Assembly: GCF_949628215.1 (NCBI RefSeq)
Contig: NC_134276.1
Location: 69,852,233-69,916,232 of the forward strand
Length of the DNA stretch: 64,000 bases
Source of the DNA: Phalacrocorax aristotelis
Lineage: Eukaryota > Chordata > Aves > Suliformes > Phalacrocoracidae
Direction of reading: 5' to 3'
This document shows, piece by piece, positions 1 to 43,497 of this stretch (within the stretch, counting starts at the first letter, position 1; every line of letters starts with the position of its first letter). Both the position numbers and the translations under genes were made by a program. The notes under the pieces are model-generated. The model saw only the letters and a list, made by a program, of their open reading frames with translations. It made no database searches and was not told where the DNA came from.

Positions 1-1940
1 ACCTTGCAGATGATATAATCTGTGGGTGAACATACACTAAATTACAGGGGCAAATAACAAGGGGCAGCCCTGGCTCTAGCACTGCTGCAGTCCGTTCCCA
101 CAAGAACCGTACAGCCTCAGCGAGATCTTTTCCGTCTCGTTTCCCTCTTGCAGTAAACGCAGGCAGCCGGCATGGCAGCACCAAATGTGGCTCTGCAACA
201 CACCACCGCAGCAGTTGCTGGTGGGGGCTTCCTCAGCTACCCCCAAAGTTACTTACTGAGATGGGAACGTCCAACTCGGGTTGAACATTAAAGGCGGCAT
301 GCAGCAGAAAGTCGGAAGATCCTGACAACCCAGCTGCCCTGTGATTTTGCACGTGAGCTGAGGGGGGAGGACATTGTGTAACGGTGTGCTTGCGTTCTCC
401 CTTTTGCAATGGAGTTGAATGAAGCAGACGTTTTGTCTCACAGTAAGTTCGGTATGCACATCATAGCCTTCTCAGGCATCCGTGTTCCTGCGTAAGAGCC
501 CTCTGTGGGGATTTTGCTGGTGAACACCATGCTTGTGGAGATGGGTATGTGGTGTTCAGCCCAAGTGTGAAAAGTGGTATATAAGATAAAGTCACAGAGT
601 CCTTTACAACACAATGACCTCTTCTTTCTCCATTATGCAGTGCGTAACAATAATCTTATGGTTTTATTGTTAACAGTGAATAATCTGTACCACTCTTGCT
701 TTGCACAGTATTTTCCCCTAAAACCTCTGTTACATTACACGAACACAAGTTTAAACAAAAAAAAATACTGCGGATACCTCCACCAGCTAAAAGGCGTTAC
801 AGCTGCCACTGCCTATATGTGATCCAGCACTCAAGGTATAAGATATATAAGGTCAAAGTTTTAGAGGCACCACCAACCCAAATCCTGCAGGGCTGCTCTG
901 GGACTTGAAATAAGGACTGTACCAAAGCATGCTGGAGTTTTTGAACCACTTCTGCAGTCACCTTTATCTTGGCATCATCACGTCATATGAGAAACAGCAG
1001 TTACTACGGGGAAGTGTAACCAGGGAAGCAGGAAGGTATTGGGGAGCAGCCCTGGAACAGAGCGGAATTTGCTTTTGCTGGTCACGGAGGCAAACGGCAC
1101 TTTCGGAATGAAGCGTTACTGTATCACCACGTATCTCCTGCTCATCGCCTGTGAGTCTGAAATTGCTTCCATGATGTAGCAGTCTGTGCAGGACCTGTGG
1201 CAAGCGCACGCCACTCTGCTTACATTATTTGTTACGTCAGTATTTTCAGCACCTGACTACGACATTTCTTCAAATGACGAAGAAATGGGCGGCACACATT
1301 TTGAATGCCATAAAGACTTTGCGTGTTGAAATACAGGCCTCCTCTGTGGAGCACACAAGGCTTTTTTCTTTCAAAATGAGCACCTTGCCAGCCGAGCAGA
1401 AGAGCACCCGTTACTGCTGATGTGGCTGGTAACTAGAAGAGAAATGGCAGACGGGATTGGTACTGCCTGACAGAAAGACTTCAATATTCAGTTGTTTAGT
1501 ACTGGAAAGTAACAGTGAAGGTGATGGCTGACAGAGTGGTTGAGGGTGGATGCTAAGCAATATGAGGCCTAAAACCATTATTGCCCATTTTTTGACAGGT
1601 TTTTTTCCTCCCATACTGGTCTCTTTTCATGGGCAGGTACACAGGCACCAATTCACGTTCATGTCTTTGCAGGACGTTTAGTAAGCTGCTACAGCTGATG
1701 CCCGCTGGCTGCTATCTGAGCATAAATAATACATTTGCTTCCAATTCCAGCCCATGAGTTCTTATCTACATATCACAGAATATAATGAAAATTAATTTCT
1801 ATATGCACAAGGCATTTTATGGCACTGTACAATAAAATGCAGTTTCAATAGCGCAGCCTGCTACCCTTAGCCAAAACCAGTTTCTGGCACTTTATCTAAG
1901 TATTTATATTTATTAGTTATGTATGTGATTAATATGAGAT

Positions 1941-2180
1941 TGCCAAGGGTAGGTTTAGGTTGGACATAAGGCAGAAGTTCTTCACTATAAGAGCAGTGAG
2001 ACACTGGAGCACGTTGCCTAGAGAAGCTGCGGATGCCCCGTGCCTAGAAGTGTTCAAGGTCAGGCTGGATGGAGTTTTGAGCAACCCGATCTAGTGAAAG
2101 GTGTCCCAGCCCATGGCAGAGGGGTTGAGCTAGATGATCTTCAAAGGTCCCTTCCAACCTGAACTATTCTGTGATTCTGA
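1941..2180 (+). mobile_element. CR1 LINE 3'-end fragment
   Basis: The segment reads as a 5'-truncated CR1 tail, with GGTTTAGGTTGGACATAAGG, a block like CTGGATGGAGTTTTGAGCAA, and GATGATCTTCAAAGGTCCCT near the end. It finishes in ATTCTGTGATTCT. Moderate divergence from the consensus indicates an old insertion. Confidence 0.93.
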
Positions 2181-4005
2181 CAATTGGCACAATGTTACTG
2201 TACCATTTCCAAGCTTCACACACCAGCTGGCATTTCTTAGCATAACATTGTCATATTAATTTGAAGGTATTACTTATACATTGCAATGAGATTGCTGAAC
2301 ACTAGCATTAACTGACATTTATTATTTCTCACTAAAATTTGCTTTTCAAAAATCTGTTTTTCACTAAAAGTTTTGTCAGGAGAAAAAAAATCCTGGAAAG
2401 AATCTGAATTTACCGTTTTGAAACCCAATCACTTACTTTCGTATTAGTATGTTACAAAATCACTATTTATAAGGAAGATTCATCATCATTTCTTTCCCAA
2501 GTATCTACTTCCCACTTCTGAAAACAGCTCATTTCATTAGATTGCAAACTGCTCCATCTTGTGGTAACAGAGCAGCATTAATACGGAACAGAAACATCCT
2601 TACAGCTTTACCTTCTGACTGACTGGTTTCCAGTCATTTCCAGAAATGTGACCACTACCACAAATCGATGCCACAGATATATTCCATTTGTCTTAGAGAC
2701 AATTCTGGTATCTTAACTCAAAGCAAAACATCAACGTGGTGGAAAAAACCATAAAAGTCTGGATGAATCACTACATACGTTGATCAGAAAGCACAGAACG
2801 CTTATTTATTTTGCCACATTCAGAAAATACTTTAACCATTAAACTATGAGCACCTGTCACACTCAGGATGCTTTTCTGAAATCCTGTGGCAAGAGAAGCT
2901 GGTCAACGCTGCGAGTGGTTCAAACCTGAGATGCCTGGCTCAGACGCAGCAGGTAGGCGTTCAGGACCGCTTCCATCAATAACCTTGGGAATGCAAGGGA
3001 ATGAGAGGAACGGGAAGTGAAAACTGATCATTCGAACTGATAATCTGATCCTACTACTCTGCTGCTGTCACAAAAGAAAATTCATAACCCCAATGAAATT
3101 TCCTTATTTCTCCCATAAGATACTTCAGTTTTAATGAATCTGTAAAAATGGGTGGGAAAAATGCTAGTCTCACCTTTCGATCCACTTTAACACTACAGAA
3201 ATAGTCCTCCTTTAACAGAATTTCTTCATCTCCTCTCTCCTGAATGCTGACACGTATTCTAGATGATTGAGAGGAACTTCATACACGTGAAAAATGTAGA
3301 AAATATGTACAATTTTTTTTCTTTTGAAAATGCTTCTGTCTTTTGACTGAGTTTCAGAATTATAGTTGGAATCCTGAGCAAGCAGCTATGAAGCAAGCGA
3401 CCTGGTGGCACAGCATTAACTATAGTATTTCTAGGGAATTCCCTAAAAGGTTGTGATAAATTCTGAAGCTTTACCCTACCTAAAATTTTTGCGGGGTCTA
3501 AACACCAAAGGCCATGCCCATGCTTTTTTGGAAGGAAAAATGTCAAGGAATCCTTTAAAACATGATAAAAGACTTTGTATGTTGTAAGTTGTTGTGCTGT
3601 TTTAGCTTTATTGCCCAATAATGACATAGAAAAATTAATATAGTTAAACTGACCAATCTTCATTTGTCTGAACATAAAAATTCTACTATTTAATCTCCTC
3701 CAAGCACCTTCATTTAAGTCCACGTGCTTACATAGCTTTTATTACATAGGCATGTCAAAAGAATCCTTAGGTACCTGTCCCAGCATGGATATTTACTGAA
3801 TGCTTTTATTACAAGCCACAGCTTTTACTGAAACATGATATAGAGTTATTTTGCTATGTGTAAACAATTCAGAGTTAAATCAGCAGAAATGCTAACTAAG
3901 CCATTTTGTATTTGCCTTAGTGTTAAACATGTCTCATGTAATCCCCACTTTTTTTTTTTTCAAAGAGTTAGGTGAATTGCCTTAGCTGTTGAATTCAACT
4001 TGACA

Positions 4006-4336
4006 AATCACAGAATCATTTAGATTGGAAAAGACCCTTAAGACCATCGAGTCCAACTATTAACCTACCACTGCCAACTCCACCACTAAACCGTGTCCCT
4101 AAGTACCACATCTACACGTCCTTTAAATACCTCCAGGGATGGTGACTCCACCACTTCCCTGGGAAACCTGTTCCAATGATTGACAACCCTTTTGGTGAAG
4201 AAATTTTTTCGAAATATCCAATCTAAACATCCCCTGGCACAACTTGAGGCCATTTCCTCTCATCCTATCGCTTGTTAGCTGGGAAAAGAGACCAACCTCC
4301 ACCTCGATACAACCTCCTTTCAGGTAGTTGTAGAGT
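4006..4336 (-). mobile_element. CR1 LINE 3'-end fragment, minus orientation
   Basis: On the plus strand it starts AATCACAGAATCATTTAGAT, the reverse complement of a CR1 3' end. It continues through the typical GACCATCGAGTCCAAC and CCTCCAGGGATGGTGACTCC blocks to about 4336. It is 5'-truncated and moderately diverged. Confidence 0.95.
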
Positions 4337-5246
4337 CACATATTTTGACTGAGACAAACTACTTTATCAATGAGAAATCTTGCTCAAGTTTACTGAGTAC
4401 TTTCATTAAAAAAAAAAGAGTTAAAAAGAAGCACAGAGGGGCTTTGGGGAGCAAGGAATCAGAAACACATCAGTCAAGGATGCATACCAAGTTTCAGACC
4501 TTCTCTGTTTTACTCAGTTCAAGACATCTATTTACTTGCTGCCCCCTCTTGAATGGTGCTCAAGAAAATAATGACCCATACACATCAATCAGTTGTTTAT
4601 CACTTGCGGTGACCTGCTAGCATTTTCTGTTACCCCTGAGGTGTGATATTTTTTGTATGATCTACAGCAAATAAGCAGCAGGGCAGGTACTCTAGCACTT
4701 AGAAAATCTGGCTGGGGAGGAAGAATTCCAAGTACTGAAATCAAAGAAAGTTGTAAGGAGCCCTGTTATTAAAACTACTGAGTTGAATATTTTTTTTTGC
4801 TTTCTCCTGGTGAGATGAACCTTATACTCTCTTTCTTTGCTGCAGCCCCGTTCCTATGGGAAAGATGAAGGGTATACTCTTCCTTGAAAGCTCTATGTAT
4901 TTGACCTCTGACCCAGGAAAGAAGCTGGCAATAAACCAAAACCTTGAGCTTTTGGGTGACTACTGTAACCACTAATCTATTTTGGAAGGCTACAATTATA
5001 GACAGGAGGTGGGCAGCACTGTCATCACCTCCTGCTTCTGATTTTAAAAAAGAAAGTTATGACTGTATTTGGCAAAGAGTCCAATGCTATCTTTGTGCAT
5101 TAGCCATATTTGGAACACGCCTCCTTGATCAGGCCCCTTGAGATTTAAGGGGTGGAGAAGAGTATTCTGAAAGATTAACTTCAGCCTAATCCCTCCAGCT
5201 CTTTCTGCATTTGGGGGAAGAAGAGAAAAACTGACTCCTCCAGAGG

Positions 5247-5288
5247 GTGATTCAGAGCACCTAAATTTAGGTACTTGCTCTGAATCAC
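5247..5288. repeat. 42-base near-perfect hairpin (inverted repeat)
   Basis: The left arm GTGATTCAGAGC plus ACCTAAATTT pairs with a right arm whose reverse complement is GTGATTCAGAGC, a four-base AAGT insertion, then ACCTAAATTT. The centre is AAATTT. It lies about 460 bases beyond the MRPS9 3' end and could be a fragment of an old palindromic DNA element. Confidence 0.75.
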
Positions 5289-5744
5289 TCCCTACTTAAC
5301 CCAGGGAGGCATCCTGAAGACAACAGATTCCACAGGCAAAGGTTACCCTCTGTGACTGTTCCTCTCTCAACATCCCCTCAATTGTCAGTACCATTCTCGC
5401 TAGTTTCTCAACTCCACCATAGTTTAAGTGGGAAGTTGTCACTTATCCTCCAATACCTGTGAGGCAAAAAGGGAGGCATGTCAAAGTTGTCCAAATACCA
5501 GTTTAGGAGCTGCCTAATTCCAGAGTTTAGACAGTCAAGTCACTAAACAAATAGACTGCTTTTAAAAAGTTATAATTCACCAACAGTTTCATAACTCACT
5601 ATTGACTTCAATGGAGCCAAGATGAAAAGCTGGCACTCAAGCTACTATTTTAGATTTAGCATGCTGGCAAATCACACCACCATTTTCCACAATTTTAAAT
5701 AAATTTAAAGAAAGTTGTTTGTTGCTTTTTAAACAGAAGACATA

Positions 5745-5856
5745 AGACTTGTAATGGAAAAGGTCTTTATTAGTAAATATATTTATAAAATAGTTTTAAA
5801 TCATAATTCAGTACGTTTTGAAATCCTGGTAGCATTCTGTCGTTCTTTAATCAGAC
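5745..5856 (-). other. MRPS9: MRPS9 3' untranslated region
   Basis: Between the stop codon and the predicted cleavage point there are roughly 110 AT-rich bases. The poly(A) signal at 5771-5766 sets the 3' end, so the mRNA would have a very short 3' UTR, which is common for mitochondrial ribosomal protein genes. The exact cleavage site (about 5745-5750) is inferred. Confidence 0.65.
5766..5771 (-). terminator. MRPS9: Poly(A) signal AATAAA of MRPS9
   Basis: A canonical AATAAA hexamer reads on the minus strand 86 bases after the MRPS9 stop codon. It is the first canonical hexamer after the stop. No clear GU-rich element was seen just downstream. Confidence 0.7.
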
Positions 5857-39108
<33,252 letters not shown>

Positions 39109-39213
39109 GCCCACCGCGGGAGGGGAGGGCACGGCACGCCACACCGCCCCGCGGCGCGGCCCGGCCCGGCCCTGCACAGAGGCTCTCTACCACAGGCCCC
39201 GGCCCCACCGATT

Positions 39214-39230
39214 AGGGGGCGGGGCCGGGG
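39214..39230. promoter_or_regulatory. Tandem GC boxes (Sp1/KLF type)
   Basis: A GGGGGCGGGGCCGGGG run sits directly beside the NRF-1-type site, about 105-120 bases upstream of the start codon. It is the likely core of the TATA-less promoter and places transcription start around 39130-39200 (inferred). Confidence 0.6.
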
Positions 39231-39231
39231 C

Positions 39232-39242
39232 CGCGCATGCGC
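39232..39242. promoter_or_regulatory. NRF-1-type palindromic site CGCGCATGCGC
   Basis: The sequence matches the NRF-1 consensus (T/C)GCGCA(T/C)GCGC and lies about 125-135 bases upstream of the MRPS9 start codon. NRF-1 drives many nuclear genes for mitochondrial proteins, so it fits this promoter. Binding itself is not shown. Confidence 0.65.
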
Positions 39243-39721
39243 GCTGCTGGTCGCGGGGCCGTTCGCTGCCCGGCTGGCTCCTGGCGCGGCGTGGGGTGGG
39301 CGGTGTTTGGGAGGTGGGGAGCGGGTTGTTAAGATGTATCGGAAAGGTAAAACGCATCAGCGTTGTTAAAATTCAGATTGACCTTTAAAATGATGGTTCC
39401 GAACTTGCGTGGCGGAGGCTGGGCTGGGGACCAGGCCAGCAGCAGGCCCCAGGGGGGTGCGCCTGTCCTCTGAGGTGGGCTCTGCCCCCCTGCACCCGCC
39501 TGTGAAGGAGGAGGCTAAACCCCAGGCTCCTGCTCAAGCTGGTAGCGTTGGAAACTGCAGCATGTCTTGTGCAACACCGCTACTTTGGAGAGTCGTAGCC
39601 AAAAGCATGTTTCACCCGAGCACTGAAGTTTTTTTCCCATGGAAAAAATGCCATTTTTCGAGGTGCAGCAGTTGTCTGTCACTGAGGGAGGGGGTGGTAT
39701 CAATACTGTCACCTTCCAAGG

Positions 39722-40284
39722 TGTCCTGGTTTCAGGTGGGACAGTTAATTTTCTTCATAGGGTTATATTTTGGATCTGTGCTAAAAACAGTGTTGATAAT
39801 GTGGAGATGTTTTAGTTGTTGCTAAGTGGTGCTTACTCTACTCAAGGACTTTTCCAGCTCCCCGTGCTCTGCCAGGTGCACAAGGAGTTGGGAGGGGGCA
39901 CAGCTGGGACAGCTGACCCCAACTGACCGAAGGGATACCCCACACCATATGATGTCATGCTCAGCATGTAAAGCTGGGGGAAGAAGGAGGAAGGGGGGAG
40001 ATTTGGAGTGATGATGTTTGTCTTCCCAAGTAACCATTACGGGTGATGGAGCCCTGCTTTCCTGGAGGTGGCTGAGCACCTGCCTGCTGATGGGAAGTGG
40101 TGAATTAATTCCTTGTTTTGCTTTGCTTCCATGTGCAGCTTTTGCTTTACCTATTAAACTGTCTTTACCTCAACCCATGAGTTACCTCACTTTTACTCTT
40201 CTGATTCTCTCCCCCGTCCCACCAAGGGGGAGTGAGTGAGTGGCTGTGTGGTGTTTGGTTGCAGACTGGGGCTAAACCACAACA
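39722..40284 (+). mobile_element. Solo LTR of an ERVL-like endogenous retrovirus
   Basis: A 563-base LTR starts TGTCCTGGTTTCAGGTGGGA and ends AAACCACAACA. It is flanked by a perfect 5-base target duplication, CAAGG (39717-39721 and 40285-40289). Inside are GGGACAGCTGACCCCAACTG, a degraded TATA region near 39965 (CATGTAAAGC) and an ATTAAA-type poly(A) signal near 40154. The 5-base duplication and TG...CA ends fit a class III (ERVL-like) avian LTR. No internal viral genes adjoin it, so it is a recombined solo LTR. Confidence 0.9.
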
Positions 40285-41356
40285 CAAGGTGATGTTAATC
40301 TGGATGCTGAACCTTGGGGGCTTGACAGCATTCATCGTTCCCCCAAGTTGCATAGTATATACCCTTCTTAGAGGTGATTGGATTTTGGCAGTAGTGTTTT
40401 GTACCACAGGAGAAGTGGAAATGAATGTTAAAGAAGCTTAAAGAAACCTTCTACTTTACACTTATTGAGGCCGTCTCTTTAGGAGCACTTACTATTTGAG
40501 GGGAAAATCTAGAAGTGAATCTCTGCTTTTCCAAGTTTGTTTCTCTTTTCACATTTTTCATGGGTTCCTCTTGCTATTCCCCATGCAGACATAAATACGA
40601 TTTCCTTCCTGGGATATGAAATAGGGTATAAGAAAACTGGCAGTGGGCAGGGGAAGTCACCCACACAGGGAGGTCAAAGAGAAGCCCCCTGGAAAGGTGC
40701 ATTTATTCTTGCGGTTACCATCTGTGAAAATGAAACCATCAATACTTTTATTGGCTCGGATACATGCAAGTGAACGCTATGAAGGCTGCACTGAAGGAGA
40801 ACAGCGGAGTGTCTTTCTCCTGCGCACACCTGGTCAAGCACTGGGAACAGCAGCCGCACTTTGATTCACAGGGTGTGTAGGGATGGTGTTTGGTTAGAAG
40901 TTGTTTCTCCGAAAGACAAGAAAAAAAGAGGGTTGGGTTAGGGTCACAGTCTCACTGACCCACCTCTAGAAGCATCCAGCAGAGCTGAAGCGGTGGAGAA
41001 AGCCGGAGGTGGTATGGCCTCTTCAAGGCCCGTGGTGAATCTCATCTGCCATCTGTCGCCCCACAGCCTGGCTTTGCTCAGCCGCGGAGGGGCTCATCGG
41101 TCCTCACCGCACTAAGCAGTTGTCACCCTGCACTCCCATCAGCTCTACAGAAACAAAGCACTGCTGGAGTGAATGGTTTTCATTCCCCACGTATAATTAA
41201 TTGTCAATTAAATTTGAGGAACAGGGCCATCGATACAATATCAGCCACTTGTACTTAGAAATGTGTTGATGTAAATCCAGATTCCTAAGTCTGTCAGCCC
41301 CTATACCCACTGTGAAAAAAACCATAAATGCTTTTCCACTCTGGAGCATGTTTTCA

Positions 41357-41988
41357 ATGGCAAGAAGGCCAACAGTGCTCTGGGGTGCATAAAAAGGAGT
41401 GTGGCCAGCAGGTCCAGGGAGGTTATCCTCCCCCTCTACTCTGCCCTAGTGAGGCCACACCTGGAGTACTGTGTTCAGTTCTGGGCCCCCCAGTTTAAGA
41501 AGGACAGGGAACTGCTTGAGCAAGTCCAGCGGAGAGCCACAAAGATGATCAGGGGCCTGGAGCATCTCTCTTATGAGGAAAGGCTGAGAGACCTGGGCTT
41601 GTTCAGCCTGGAGAAGAGAAGACTGAGGGGGGACCTTGTCAATACTTATAAATATCTGAAGGGCAGGTGTCAAGAGGATGGGGCCAGACTCTTTTCAGTG
41701 GTGCCCAACGACAGGCCAAGGGGCAATGGGCACAAGTTGGAACACAGGAAGTTCCACCTGAATATGAGGAAAAACTGCTTCCCTGTGAGGGTGCCAGCGC
41801 AGTGGCACAGGCTGCCCAGGGAGGGTGTGGAGTCTCCTTCCCTGGAGATATTCAAACCCCGCCCGGACGCGTTCCTGTGCCCCCTACTCTGGGTGTGCCT
41901 GCTCAAGCAGGGGGTTGGACAAGATGATCTCCAGAGGTCCCTTCCAACCCCTGCCATTCTGTGATTCTGTGATTCTGTGATGCTGTGA
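41357..41988 (+). mobile_element. CR1 LINE 3' fragment with the end of the reverse transcriptase ORF
   Basis: A 5'-truncated CR1 of about 630 bases. The frame 41401-41964 is open for 187 codons and reads as the C-terminal region of CR1 ORF2, with [49 protein letters not shown] and [16 protein letters not shown]. It ends in an ATTCTGTG-type 8-base repeat array (41956-41988). Low divergence suggests a comparatively recent insertion. It lacks the catalytic core and cannot act by itself. Confidence 0.96.
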
Positions 41989-43376
41989 CATGAGAGTCCA
42001 AACAGTCCATGGTTTCAGTCTGAGGTTACAAAATTATTGTCATGACTTGCTGAATGGAAACTTGGTATGTGTGGAGTCTAGCATTTAATGACATGGGCCA
42101 TGTTGTGTCTCTCTTGGACCTTTAGATCTTGGATCTTAGAAATTAATGGCTGCCCCTTCAAGGTGGAAGATTTTTGCACAGATTTCAGGTGTATTTCCCA
42201 ACTATCCTGCTGCTGCCAAGGAGTTTACTTGGTCTTGCTTGTCCCTGGAAGACACTTCTACAGAGATGCCTGGGTGACCAGTTTCTAGACTGATCGTATA
42301 GCCAAGTGCAAGTGCATGTAGTTATTACTCGGGAATGCTCTGAAGAAAATGTACTTCCATGGTGGGGACCGCTTACACAATCCAGAAGGATTCCTTCTAG
42401 TGGAAGGATTGCCACTTCTGCTCAAATGGCAGGAGCCTGAGTTTGCCAGTTCAAAATCAGTTTTTAGCAGAAGCCAAGGTAAGGTGAAAATGAGCAGGAG
42501 TTATTTACGTACTCAAGCCCCTGCATTCCCCATCCCTCTGTCAAAAGTTTATTAAGACAGAGGTGGAAGGAAATGCAAGAAAACCATGTTTAATCTACTT
42601 ATCCCAAGATTAAATCCAAAGGGCTTCTCTTTCTATCTCTGCATATAGTTGACAGACTGTAGATGCTTACCTAATCCATGCAAACTACCCTGACGTTTTG
42701 CTAAGTCGTCTGCGGATCTTTAGTCTCTTGTGTGTCAGGAATGCCCTTTCTGAGCCTGGCTGGGCAGTGTTCAGCTTGGTGAACTTGTTCAAATTGTGAA
42801 CCTGATTACCGTATACTCATGTAACTTGCTAATCATGATCTATACAGTCACAGGACTGGGGACTGTTGCCTGCAGCACATTACCTGCTTTTGTTTTGAGA
42901 CTAGGTAATGAGGGTAAGCATATAATTTGGGATGATAAAAGCTTTGGAGTGCTGTCTTTCAGGGACAGCCTGACATTAAGAAAATTGGTGCTTCTGTGTG
43001 GGGCTTGACGTTTCTGAAATGAAAAATCGCTGAATGCAAAATAAGGGAACGAGGCTGAGCCTGCCATGTGCACGGGTCAGGGGACAGCCTGAGGGGCACA
43101 TCTGTAGTATATGCAAATTCCTGAGCACAAACCTAAGGATGAGCTTCAGTCCAAATTTGCTGATTGCTTACATTACCAGCCTACATGCAGACAGTCCTGC
43201 AGTGAGGTTCAGGGTTTTCTTTTGTAATCAGAGATGGGATTTGTAGACAGCATGAGTTCAGGTTCCTGGTATGGTTAGTGTGAAAACCAGTTGCTTGAGA
43301 AACAGGTATCCCAGCGGCAGTGATGGAGATGTGTGGATCTCCAGCTCACTGCCTCATAGGTGCGGATGGAAAGGTG

Positions 43377-43497
43377 GCAAGGATGGCAGTACTGGGTCAG
43401 ACCAAAGGTCCATCAGGCCTGATGGCTTCACTCTAGCAGTGGCCAATGATAGGTGCTTACAGAAGAGTAGAAAGAGAGGGCAAAGATGCAGAGATAC
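43377..43497 (-). mobile_element. Ancient CR1-family 3'-end remnant
   Basis: GTACTGGGTCAGACCAAAGG on the plus strand, followed by TCCATCAGGCCTGATGG and AGCAGTGGCCAATGATAGGT, is the reverse complement of the 3' end of the old amniote CR1 type. The boundaries are approximate. Confidence 0.7.

Larger units (their letters stand above)
1..5744. other. Intergenic DNA beyond the MRPS9 3' end
   Basis: No protein or RNA gene is recognised. The stretch holds two CR1 fragments (1941-2180, 4006-4336), the hairpin at 5247-5288 and otherwise unannotated DNA. A 154-codon open frame at 3723-3259 (minus) resembles no family I know and lies in AT-rich sequence. By mammalian synteny, GPR45 would lie further to the left, outside the window. 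Confidence 0.75.

Noticed and set aside
3259..3723. 154-codon open frame on the minus strand
   Set aside because: It has no recognisable domain or homolog, lies in AT-rich intergenic DNA, has no promoter or poly(A) context, and is a length plausible by chance.
39409..39825. 138-codon open frame to the right of the CpG island
   Set aside because: It runs from CpG-island-edge sequence into the solo LTR, so it is a chance fusion and not a divergent gene.
40929..40945. GGGTTGGGTTAGGGT, resembling telomeric repeats
   Set aside because: Only about two imperfect units, too short to indicate an interstitial telomeric array.
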